From assembly GCA_026874595.1 (NCBI GenBank), contig CM049316.1:46936695-47000694 (forward strand): a stretch of 64,000 nucleotides of DNA. The letters are read 5' to 3'. The notes under the pieces were generated by a model. It was not told the DNA's origin. It was given only the letters and a program-made list of their open reading frames with translations, and searched no databases. Shown in pieces: positions 26,401 through 37,467 of the stretch. The position numbers and the translations under genes are program-made. Position 1 is the first letter of the stretch; each line of letters opens with the position of its first letter. The DNA comes from Sipunculus nudus. Lineage: Eukaryota > Annelida > Sipuncula > Golfingiida > Sipunculidae.

Positions 26401-26815
26401 TGAAATAGTTGTTTGTTACCTTTGGGTTTTTCATTGTTGATTTTGGTCATCCATTTGAAATAGAATGTATATTGATTTTAGTGACAATAAAAGTTTGATT
26501 TGTAGGCTTCTTCAATATATTCTGGATTAGCATATTTTTCAGCTACACTGGTTGCATTATTTCCACCTGGTCTGCTGGGCTGTAAAAACACAACAACGCC
26601 TTGTTCATCCAGGAGACAACTTACCATGCTTAACAGACAATGTCCTTCCATGTTGGTGCCACTGTTGTATAAATTCCCCACACTTCCAGTCATTGCCTAA
26701 GTAAAGTTCCCGGACATTAATAGATTCACACTGGCTGGTGATAAGTGTTACCAGTGTTATACTTGTATGTTATTATAATGTTACTAACCAAACTGTTATC
26801 TTTCTGTCTTTACAG
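23418..26815 (+). other. SALL intron, 3.4 kb
   Basis: This intron runs from donor GTCAGC (23418) to acceptor TTTACAG (26809-26815). It splits the finger 1/finger 2 linker. The sequence is AT-rich with T-rich patches near 23550-23640 and no recognised exon or repeat family. Confidence 0.9.
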
Positions 26816-29800
26816 GTGAAAGACCATACAAGTGTAATGTGTGTGGAAACAGATTCTCCACCAAAGGTAACCTGAAGGTGCACTTTCAGCGGCACAAAGA
26901 GAAATACCCACACATCATGATGAACCCCAACCCAACACCAGAACATCTGGAACATCAACCACAGATGCCACCACCCCTCATCCCGGGACACGGTGGTACT
27001 CCTCTTGGTACTCCACTAATGTCACCATCTCACCCAAGTCCAGGCATGAAGATGCCACACGAAACCCCTCTCACACCAAACATCCCCATGCCAACACCAA
27101 AGATGGATGATCGTCATCAGGATCGAGACCACATCGAAAGAGAACGGGTCAGTCAGATGCCCCTGACACCAGTTCAGACAAGCCCATCTCCTCCCAAAGT
27201 GGACACACCAGCAAGTTCCTCTTCAGATGCTCCACCAAGACCTGTCAGCAAGTCAGCCAGTGCTGCTCCATCAGACAGCAGCAGCAGTCCAGTCTCCTCA
27301 GCACTGACACCACTAAGTGCCATGAGTAACATGATGGCATCCACACCACCCATGCCGTTACCTGGTACATTCCCTGGATTGGTACCTCCATTTTCTTCCC
27401 CATTTGGCTTTGAGCCTCCATTCATGAGGGGATCCATTTTACCACAGAAGACAGAAGACCCAATGGAGCAGTACATGGAGATTGACAAGTCATCAGAAAC
27501 TAGGAAACTAGAACAACTGGTGAAGAACATAGAATCAAAACTCAGTGATCCTAATGAGTGTGCCATCTGCCACCGTATCCTGAGCTGTAAGAGCGCGTTA
27601 CAGATGCATTACCGCACACACACAGGAGAGCGACCTTTCAAGTGCAAGATCTGTGGCCGGGCCTTCACAACCAAAGGTAACCTTAAGACCCATATGGGTG
27701 TACATCGGGCCAAGCCACCACTTCGAATGATGCACCAGTGCCCTGTCTGCCATAAACAGTTCACCAATGCTCTTGTGCTACAGCAGCACATTAGAATGCA
27801 TACCAGTGACATCCCAACTGAATTAAAACTACAGAATGAGATGATGGCAGCTGCTACCATGGGTTTCATGCGCCCGCCATACCCAGGCATGCCACCAATG
27901 CCAATCCCTATGCCACCTGGGATGGGCGCTCCCCAACATCAAATCCCAACCATGCCAGGTGGTGAGCTGGACTTACGAAAGCCACCTGTTGATATGATGC
28001 GACACCCCATGACATCTGACAAGTCTCCAACCACAGATCATGAAGATAGCCATCATGGTGATAATCTTGAGTATGAGAAGGATGATCCTCAGGATGATCC
28101 CGAGATGCAGGGCTATGACAATGAGGTTGTTAATGGAGAACACGAACAGTTCAAGGACAATGAGGATGAAGAAGATTTCCTCAAGCAGAGAGAAGATAAA
28201 GGATTCTCAAAACATGAGGAACAAGATAATACTGAACAAATGGTCAAGGAGGAGGATCAGGTGGTTCAAGAAGAGAATGACGCCATGGATACAGACCACC
28301 AGGATGGGGAGAAATCTCACGATGATCCACCTGTACTGAGTTCCCCAAATCATGTTGATGAAAAAATGGAGACATCAATGGAGAGGTCAGAAAGTGTTCC
28401 TGTTGGAAGAGATGAGGAACAGCCATCAAAGGAGTATGTAGATCCCACCAGCAAATACATGTCTGATTACTCAAACTACCTGAACACTCCCTCAAGTGAT
28501 AGCCAAACACCACTCTACTCTACATCACTCATGGCATTAGAAGAAAGAGTCAAAGCTATTGAGCACATGGCAGCCACCCCATCCTTTCATTCACAACTTT
28601 ATGGCAACCCATATCAACAGCATAGCTCTACCTCACCCAACATGGTTCCTGGTCTGAGTCGTGAAAGCACCCCAACACGGGCTAGTCTTTCAGGGGGGAG
28701 TGAGGAACGGACCACCCCTTTGAGCAAAGGAGGCACTCCAAACCCTGTGGATGGTTCTGTCAACATGAACAGTTCTGAAAGTATGGATGGTGAGGGGTCA
28801 AACTTGTCAGGTTACAGAGGCTTTGGGGGGCTAGAGTACGGGTCTCGTCCATTTGAAATGGTCACTGGAAGGATGAACACCACCTGCAATGTGTGCTATA
28901 AGACATTTGCTTGCAAAAGTGCTTTGGACATCCACTATCGTAGCCACACAAAAGAGCGACCATTCAGATGTGAAGTGTGTGATCGAGGCTTTTCCACTAA
29001 AGGCAATATGAGGCAACACATGTTGACACACAAGATCCGTGACCTGCCTAACCAGTCTGTACCTAGTGGTGATCAAGGAACTGCCCTACCTCCTTCACTG
29101 CCAGTTAAGACCGAATCTTCGCCACCTCAAACCAGTGTTTCTGTGACCACACCACCAGCTTATGTCACATCAGCCCCATCAGTACCTGTACCAGCTGTGG
29201 TGCCCCCTGCCCCTGTCTCCACCACACCCTCCCCACCAACCTCCACGAACCCTGCACTCTCACCCAGGAGCACAACTAAACCTGCTTTGGATACCTCTCC
29301 GTTTGTTAGGAAACCTAAGCTTAACCATGTATGTCAGATGTGTCAGAAACCGTTTTCAAGTGCGAGTGCCCTGCAGATCCACATCAGAACCCATACTGGG
29401 GATAAACCTTTCAAATGCACTGTCTGCGGCAAAGCTTTTACCACCAAAGGAAATCTAAAAGTACACATGGGAACACACATGTGGAACAACAGTCCTTCTC
29501 GTCGTGGCCGTCGTATGTCAGTGGACCTGGCTGCACTTACCAGCCCTGCCAAGGATCCTGATTACTACAGACGCTTTGCTCATCAGCCCCCAGAAATGTA
29601 TCCTTTCCCCTTTTCACCATATGCTAATGGTTACAGTCCTAAGATGAATGAAATTCCTGTCATTCAGAATCTGAATGGAGGATTAAGTAGGATGCCCCCA
29701 CCACCAGTTAGTATGGGAGACATGATGCCATCCCCATATTCAGTCAGTATAGCTGACAATGGTCACCAAAGAAAATCACCAACTTATCCAGCAAGTATGT

Positions 29801-30117
29801 CAGATAGTAACCACAGCAACAAGTCCCCGCCGGCCCCTGTGGACACAAAACCCACTCCCACCAAAACCAGTCCAAGTGAGGCTGCTTCATATCCTGTACC
29901 GGCCAGCTACTTGCCAATGGTGAATCCATACAACAACAACAACAACAAGGTGCGAACAGCACCAAACGGAGAACTAGACCTTAGCATTAAAAAAGTAGCA
30001 ACACCACCAAGTTCTGGAGATTCGCCACCTGAGCCGCAAGAGGCACCAGGAGCCACATGGCCCTGGATGCCTCCTCCAGCTGTAGAACCATCAACCTCAA
30101 AACCTCTAATGGCATAA
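26816..30117 (+). CDS. sall: SALL large 3' exon: zinc fingers 2-9 and stop codon
   Basis: This exon encodes most of the DNA-binding part of the SALL protein and its C-terminus, ending at TAA 30115-30117. C2H2 fingers in order: finger 2 (26833-26895, completing pair 1); a triplet (27559-27801) made of CAIC, CKIC and CPVC fingers; a pair (28885-29031); and a last pair (29332-29478). The second finger of each pair carries the spalt box FTTKGNLK or a close form (FSTKGNL/NM), diagnostic of the family. With finger 1 this makes nine C2H2 fingers in a 2-3-2-2 layout, as in vertebrate SALL1. Linkers are long, Pro/Ser/Met-rich and disordered, with an acidic stretch at about 28030-28330 and a conserved-looking helix [14 protein letters not shown] at 28531-28572. 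Two GELDL motifs (27961, 29968) and two consensus SUMO sites (VKEE 28243-28254, VKTE 29104-29115) are visible. SALL proteins bind AT-rich DNA through the last paired fingers and recruit co-repressors. Confidence 0.97.
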
Positions 30118-31536
30118 ACACTTTCATGTCTATAGTCATCTGCCATATTTATTATTTTGTACGTGTGTAACTGTGTCAGCTGTTAAGTCGTTTATGAATT
30201 TTCATTGGCTGATGTTAGGTCAAATCTGCAGATCCTTTAGGAAGGGCCAATGTTTGAATGAATTTTGTAGAGGAACGCAAATCTAACGATATTTAATGAT
30301 ACGAGAGACCTGGTTCTCGTGTGATGATTCATTGACTGAAGAAGGCGGAGATATTATGTACTCTATCGTATGATACTAATCTAGAAACCTTTTGTTGCCA
30401 TGGGGTAATGGACATGTAAGTGCATCTCACTTAATAGAAAACAACACATTACCTGGCACAGTACATGGATTTGATGGCCGTCTCCCCCGCAGAGAGGCAA
30501 AATGTTAGGATTAGACTAGTGAATATTTTTACCACAGAAGGTTTACGATATAGCTGTGGTTGGTTCGCTGGATTATTATGAAAATAATCTATGATGGAAC
30601 GTGTTTTCTCATCAGTTATGTTGGTAAAGTAGTTATTAGAGAAAAATGATTATGACCTGCATATATTAGTGAACTGTATATAAGATTAAAATTACGCCAG
30701 TGTGTAATATATACCAGGAGCAATCTTTTGACTAATAGGTGCTCAGTAATGGAGAGAGACTAGTGTGTGAAGTCTTTTGCTTTTTATCTAACTGTCGTGA
30801 CCAGTGGTGACTGATATATGAATGTTAATGTATACTCATGTTGTTCATATCTTGGGGCCTTTGTGAACCACTCGAGTCTTTGGCCTTTATATATATATGG
30901 TGTTGATTACCAAATGATATTGATTTTTAAATCTACCTCATCATGTGGCTAAACAATCAAGTGACGATGTCTCACTGTCTAATTGTTGCTTTTGTACGTT
31001 TGACATGTGCAATTTTGAATTATCAAGGCCTACAGTAGTGGTACAGCCATGTGCAGTAATTTTACAGTGCTCATATTTGTATATACAAGCGTGCACTCGT
31101 GTCACAGTTCATTCTCTTTACAACACAAGAGAGGTTTGTCTTGAACGTTTTGCTTCCTGATGACATACACAAACTGGTCAGGAGTTATGTTCTATAGATT
31201 CTGTTTATTCTGGAAACATAAGGAAAATATCCCTTACTGTGGCTTACAGGACTACACTTAAAAACAATTTTTGTTTCAATAATTTTTCATATGATTTATA
31301 GAATACATGACAATGTCAGATCAAATTACACTTTTCAGGGTCGGTGAAAATGTGTTCCAACGTCAATTTGAAAAAAAGTGACGAAAGACCAAGTTGTTTC
31401 TTTTGTTAAAAACTACCGTTTTGGCAAATGTTTGAAGAGTCTGAGCCTGTGGGAAGTTAGTTGTAAATTTATACGAGCTGTGTTGTAAGACTTCAGGTTG
31501 TGAAATTGTTGTGTAATAATCGTGTGCTTTTGCCCT

Positions 31537-31544
31537 TGTAAATA
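31537..31544 (+). promoter_or_regulatory. Pumilio-type element TGTAAATA
   Basis: An exact UGUANAUA match in the predicted SALL 3' UTR. PUF proteins bind this octamer to repress or destabilise mRNAs. It is short, so chance occurrence is possible. Confidence 0.3.
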
Positions 31545-31812
31545 TTCCCACACAAAACACTACTAATGTAAGAGACTATTTACTTATAGAAAAATGTATA
31601 AATCTATATTTACATACGATAGGGGAAGACTTAAATACGATCTTCTATAGTGTTATTATTGATAGACAATACGCGTCCTCAGCCGTGAAAAGATATCATG
31701 CCAGGGAGGAGACTTTCACGGAGTAATTTATATTTAAAGGTATGGCGTGTATTTCTTAATTGTAGAACAATTACTCATTTTATATCATTTACTTTCTTTA
31801 GAATATTCACGT

Positions 31813-31831
31813 CTTATTTATTTATTTATTA
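31813..31831 (+). promoter_or_regulatory. AU-rich element, overlapping ATTTA
   Basis: Three overlapping ATTTA pentamers within TTATTTATTTATTTATTA form a class II-like AU-rich element in the predicted SALL 3' UTR. Such elements usually confer short mRNA half-life, which fits a dosage-sensitive developmental regulator. Confidence 0.35.
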
Positions 31832-31953
31832 TAATGCTGAGAGTACATATTCTTTGACATATATATTTTCAGCTTGCTTTTCGGACATACTCTGAAAAAT
31901 ATGTCGCATTCTTCGGGGGAAGGACCTACTGCCTATATTAGTGCTTATCCTGG

Positions 31954-31967
31954 CCACCAGGGGGTAG
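31954..31967 (+). promoter_or_regulatory. CTCF-like motif
   Basis: CCACCAGGGGGTAG matches the CTCF core CCASYAGRKGGCRS at 13 of 14 positions (T instead of C at position 12). It lies near the predicted end of the SALL transcript. Confidence 0.3.
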
Positions 31968-32157
31968 TGTTCCGAACGTTATCGCTGTACTATTTCACCT
32001 AAATGCGGTGTAAACGAATTATTTTCTTTAGCAAATGACGAAATACAACGTAATACAACAAAAAATACGACAGCATGTCGACAATTATATAATCTAACGC
32101 CCGAAACAAAACGCTTTGAGATTATATACTCAAACGGATAAACCATATGAGATTATA

Positions 32158-32163
32158 AATAAA
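32158..32163 (+). terminator. Candidate SALL polyadenylation signal AATAAA
   Basis: First canonical AATAAA on the plus strand after the SALL stop codon. It is a candidate only; AT-rich sequence makes chance matches common. Confidence 0.4.
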
Positions 32164-32982
32164 GAATACAGCGTGTCAGAATACAACAGTTGATCAGTTG
32201 CATGCATAACACAACACAACGCAAGTCATATTGAAGTGGCAGCTCGTTTCATGCTTAGTTTTTCTACCACCAGGTTGTGATTCTTACTTTGTCATATCTC
32301 CAAACCTAACTGAATGAATGTTAATATCATATGACACACTATTATTCATCAGATAGCTTCACAAAATACTCAGTTACTTTGCAAAATATTAGACAATTAA
32401 ACACTTTTTCTCATGTAAAAGTCAAAGGTGATAAAATAGGAAACACTTCTGATAATGTGATTTAAGCAGGGCAATTTTTCTGTTTTCTTTTTTGCATTAT
32501 TGATATTTGTATTTAGTTTTCAAAAGTCCACATGCAAGGAGTAATTTTTTTTAATGCATACACACACTACATTTTATACATCGATGGATGAATTCAAAAT
32601 ACGCAATCATAATTTCATGTCTGAGGTAATTTTCTCAACCTTGTGTAATTAATACATGAGGTTGATCAGGAGTGAAGTCATTTTGCATTTGTATGATTTT
32701 TGTGTTCAGGGCTATATTGCATTGTATATGTAAATACATATAAGTTAATTTAATTATATACGATAGAAAGCATTCCTAGCATAGACTCAATTGAATTGTG
32801 AGAAAAATCAGGTAATGTATAGGTCAGCGGTATCAGTTTTCTACGAAACTGCGGTCCAGAGCTGGCGGCCAACTCATCACATACGCACACAAAGCACCGA
32901 GTGACCTGCTGCTTGCGGCAGTGTCCGTTCTCTTATAGAAAATTAGATGACACCTTAGACATGTGTCATATAAACCCTGACA

Positions 32983-32997
32983 GGGGGGGGGGGGGGG
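32983..32997 (+). repeat. G15 homopolymer
   Basis: An uninterrupted run of 15 G. It is the first of several long G/C runs confined to the intergenic region (35212-35225, 35375-35390, 37436-37467, 39464-39478). Confidence 0.95.
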
Positions 32998-34164
32998 CTT
33001 AGGTATTGTACAGTCTTGCTCAATTTAGCGTTCATCAGTGTGGGGTTCTGATCACTGAGGCTTAAGTTTGGAGTGTTATCGGGTACATTCATGTCAACAA
33101 TGCACTTGGTTGTTGTAGCTCCATAACTTTTTTGTTACATGAGTCAATCAAGAATAAATGTTCAGTCACGTATCCAAGGAAATTTGTTCTCTTTTTAAAT
33201 GTCCGAGATGTGTGTGAGAGAAAGATGACATAAATAAGTTGATTCCTACAGTTGCCTAATTTATTTCCCTAATTTGAACGACTTTAACATTTTTTTTAAC
33301 AAAACAAATGATGGTAGGAATTAAAATACCAACCTCTTACATCAAAAGTTCCGATAAAAGGCCGATTAACATGCTGAGAAAATTAAAGCGTCCAAAATAT
33401 CTTGATATGGTGATTTTATCAAACAAATATATTGAGGTCCTGGAGAGTAATGTTCTGAAACTTGCGGTCAAACCGTTACAAAAGACAACTTAATTGGCAT
33501 TCAAGTTGTGTTATGGTCCATTTCGGTGAATAGGTCTACATGTTAAGCATCTGTATATTAAGCGTATATATGACATAAGATACCGTGAATGATTAAACTT
33601 AATTTATACTCCTGTAGTATTTACTGATGATTTGATTGTTATTCAAAAAAGGCTACATCATAAAAAAGTTCTTTAGAATTGTGGAAATAACGTTCGGGAT
33701 GCCTATACATGTGACGATTATATTATTTTTCGAATAAAAATTGCAAATTGGCCCTTCTAGCATGCACAACAAATACTTAAAATTTGTTGTCTCACAAGTT
33801 TCATACAGCCCGATTTCATTTCGGCATCACTTTCAAACAGATACCTATACAACGCTGTCTTACAAGTCTTTGAGATTCTGAATGTAACAATAGACTAATA
33901 TTCATTAAAATTATGTTCAAAGTATGTATATAATGAATATGTATAAGTAATCCCTATGTATAATCTTTCTATAAATCATTACAGGGATAATTTGATTTTA
34001 CAACCCCCCCCTCGTAGTATGCACTGTCAGGTCTCGCGATAAGTAAAATCAGAATCAGATATAGGAAAAAATAACATACTAGTGTACACTCTCTCTGACG
34101 TGTAACCTTTATATATACATAGAAAATAGTCTGTATTTTGACGCCTTTATACATGTAATCCAGC

Positions 34165-34176
34165 CAGTATACCATA

Positions 34177-34218
<42 letters not shown>
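34165..34218 (+). repeat. AT dinucleotide microsatellite with palindromic ends
   Basis: A TA-repeat tract bounded by TACCATATATAT and ATATATATGGTA, so the whole block can fold as one long hairpin or cruciform. Confidence 0.85.
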
Positions 34219-35211
34219 TAATAATGGCCTATTTACTGACAATGTTTAACACATATTCTTGTGGAAAAAATCGTAAAACACGAAGCTTATGTATATTCAT
34301 ATTGTTTGAAATATCAAATAACATAAAAATGGTCCTTTTATATTCATGTGTCGAGTGTCTTAATGACAGTAAGTATAATGATTAAAATAACGAATAATTG
34401 TCAGTAATAAGGACAAAATGAGTGGATCGCGGATTTAAACATCAGTTAATTAAGAAAATTTCCGAATCTGATTACTGATCTCGTTTAAAAGCACTTTTAT
34501 GTAAATAAAGAAAAATTTTTCAAACCATCATGCATAAAAGATAACGTGAACCATATATAACCCTACAACTTCCTTAATCCCCCTCCTCCTCAGCCAAGGA
34601 TTTGATTAATAATTACCTTAATTAAAAATAAACCTTGTGGGTTATTTTGCGCTAGAAAACGCCCTCCGCGTCCAAAACGGTGTCAACACAGAAAATAAAA
34701 ATGACAAGAAGTATAGTCGCCTCAGTGTTATAGATTTCCGTGGGTACATGGGTGTTGGGGCGTGGGCGTACAATTTACAGATACAAGGTCAAATTAAATA
34801 TACATGTACTTCAAGGCTGCTCTAGATTACTCTGCCTGGTAAATTCATTAATTTAATCGGCCTGATCATTCGTCCTTAAAAAACATTATTCTAACAGCTA
34901 CAGCTGTGGTGTGACCCAACTTGCGATTCGTCCATAACGACTGTTTCTCCACACACAATTAATTAATTAAAATGTTTGATGGTTAAAATACACAGCTATA
35001 GAAATAAACCAATATATGTACATTTTAACAACTGAATCTTCCAAATAATTAGGATCGAAATGGTGAGATATATTTTCAGATTATGACGCAAATCCTGTTA
35101 ACTGAAATCACCATAGTATATATAGAAATTTGTTTTTCATTGGAGGGGGAGGGGGGCAGATCATGATGCACGGCTCATTAATGTGGTGCGTCTGGGGCAC
35201 GGTGAGGAGGC

Positions 35212-35225
35212 GGGGGGGGGGGGGG
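35212..35225 (+). repeat. G14 homopolymer
   Basis: A run of 14 G in a generally G-rich patch (35140-35230). Another run, G16, follows at 35375-35390 after a T11 tract. Confidence 0.9.
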
Positions 35226-35374
35226 ATACCGAGGAGGCAAGACTTCCAGTACACGGCGCGCAAAATAAGATGGTATTACTGGAAAAAACTAACCACAGTA
35301 AATTTCTTATTTGGTCATCGGATAGACATAAAAAAATACACGAGTCTCACTGAATACAACAACTTTTTTTTTTT

Positions 35375-35390
35375 GGGGGGGGGGGGGGGG
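35375..35390 (+). repeat. G16 homopolymer
   Basis: Sixteen G follow directly after eleven T, at the edge of a dispersed-repeat fragment that starts about 35395. Confidence 0.9.
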
Positions 35391-35394
35391 TTAA

Positions 35395-35580
35395 TATATT
35401 GGAACCTGCTGAAAGACCACCTGACATGTCTACTATGAACCCTTAAGTAAACCGAATGCATTTCACATATAGGCCTATTGGTTATAACAGACCTGTCTAA
35501 TTAAACCACCTACATGTGAATTAAGATAATTTTTCACCAGTCATTTTCACCCAGTTCTTATTACACAGGTTTAACTGAAC
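35395..35580 (+). repeat. Dispersed repeat fragment (CCTGTCTAAT family)
   Basis: This stretch is diverged from, but clearly alignable to, 45220-45370: both open TTGGAAC/GTGGAAC-x-TG-CTGAAAGAC, run through CCTTAAGTAAACCG / CCTTGAGTGAACCA, contain GACCTGTCTAAT, and end near a TTATTACACAG stretch. Two copies in one window indicate an interspersed repeat family. No coding sequence is visible. Confidence 0.6.
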
Positions 35581-37421
35581 TTCTGACACCCTCTTCTGTA
35601 CCATGAGATATTCAAAATATAAATCTGCTATAGTTGACTTCCTGTTCTGTGGTTTTAAACTGATTTGAGAAGATATGGTTCAAACTATATCTGCATCAAA
35701 TGTATTAACAAGGCTGCTGATGTTACCGCACAATGTACATGCACTAATATATGCTCAGTTTTTGAAATTTAAGTTTTATAATATTTTATAAAACTAGATT
35801 CAACAGAACGTTTCCCTTCAGGCTGTAAGTGCAGATTGTCGTACATATCTTTCCTCCTTCATCACAGGTTTCGCTCATCACGTGATGCACTTATTCCAAA
35901 TCTCCGACCCTTTTCTTGATGACAAGGTCAGCAGCGGAGGTTGGCGTCGATTCAGTCGCTACTGAACATGAGAAACAGAGCATCCTCTCTTTCTTGACTA
36001 ATTTACCAAAAACAGTTGCTTAAATGTTTGCATCTAAAAAAAAATATTGTTTATAAACTAATAATGGTAAACCTTTAAATGGGTTACAAAAATACGGAAT
36101 TTCACAAGAACAGCGCCCGCTGTAACATAATCTGTATTCAAATTAATTAAATTATTTTTTTAACTATTCCCAGGTGTTAAAATTAAACGGAATTCTTGAA
36201 TTTGGTTTGTGATTACTGAATTATTTTGTCTAAGTACGTTCATAATCTTACACATAAAATGAAGGGTGTCTTTAATTTATTATTCATTTACTTTATTTTG
36301 TGCCGTCCTAATTTATGAGGCCCTTAATACATTGTCTGTAGCCTGCTCAGCACATGTATGTAAATCCGTCACAGTGTTCACCGTGATGGTACTTCTCAAA
36401 AATCTTAACAGACGGCGCCACGTGCCCCTAGACCACGAGGCGGATTGTTCAAACGGAAATGCTCTTCCTAGAATTACGTATAGAGCCTTAAATTATGAGG
36501 GACAAAATTTTAATCATATCTTGATGATAAAGCACCATTTGCGTTTTAAACCTGGATCTCTGATTATCCTCCTTTTCATGAAAACGTGGTCATCATGGAC
36601 ACAAAAATGAATAAAATACAAACAAATGACTGATAATATGACATTTGTGGCACCCGGCTATTAAATTGGGAAAATAAAATCCTGCAGGTTAACAGATTCA
36701 TTTTTTAGGGCAACAGTTTTACTTTTTGTAGGTTTCTGAAGCAGTTCTCTTTTATCATCTATATCTATACCTCGTAGCTTTAATATTGCTTATAATTTGA
36801 AAAAAAAATAAAAACAAATTCTCACCGCACGAGGGGGGACGCCCAAGCCCCTCAGCCGAAACACACCCTTTAAAGTCGCTCTTCCTTAAAAATACTTCAT
36901 TTCATCATTATTTTTAAAATTATTTCTATGTTATATATATATATATATATGATATACATATACACTGTTAGCCTCCCCAATGCATGATCTGGAACAGCGG
37001 AAAAATAAAAACCTAAATTGGGGAATTTACATCTGATTATATAAAACTACTTGGCGGGAAACCAGTACCCCCGTCTGTTATAATATTATGCAGCACAGGC
37101 AATGCATGGAAACAGGATCAATTTAAGTTCGTTTGTGTACTCATAATCATGCAATCAGCACCAGCACTCTAATACACACCAGACTGTCCCAACCAGCATG
37201 TGGCCTCAGTTTCCTCAAGGCCGGTCTTTTGGAGTGCGACGGAGCGACAGCCTTCTTATATTAATCTATTAATTTTGAAATATCACATTTTTTTCCCATC
37301 CCTTATATACTTGTATTATATAGGCATATATGTATTGTCAACATATCATTCTTACTGTTAATATATTTCAGAGGGATGATACATTGATCATCCCCTGTTC
37401 CTGTAAAAGGGGGATATATAC

Positions 37422-37467
37422 CTCTCTCTCTCTCTCCCCCCCCCCAGCCCCCCCCCCCCCCCCCCCC
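37422..37467 (+). repeat. (CT)n and C10-AG-C20 low-complexity tract
   Basis: A CT dinucleotide run passes into ten C, then AG, then twenty C. The complementary strand could form G-quadruplex or i-motif structures. Such runs are also error-prone in assembly. Confidence 0.95.

Larger units (their letters stand above)
30118..32170 (+). other. sall: Probable SALL 3' UTR
   Basis: This is non-coding sequence after the SALL stop codon. The first canonical AATAAA downstream is at 32158-32163, making a UTR of about 2 kb; an earlier ATTAAA variant is at 30685-30690. Inside are an AU-rich element (overlapping ATTTA at about 31815-31831) and a Pumilio consensus TGTAAATA at 31537-31544. The true end cannot be fixed without transcript data, and a further AATAAA occurs at 33153-33158. 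Confidence 0.5.

Noticed and set aside
36266-36610. 114-residue plus-strand open frame
   Set aside because: No recognised domain and AT-rich composition like its surroundings; treated as chance.
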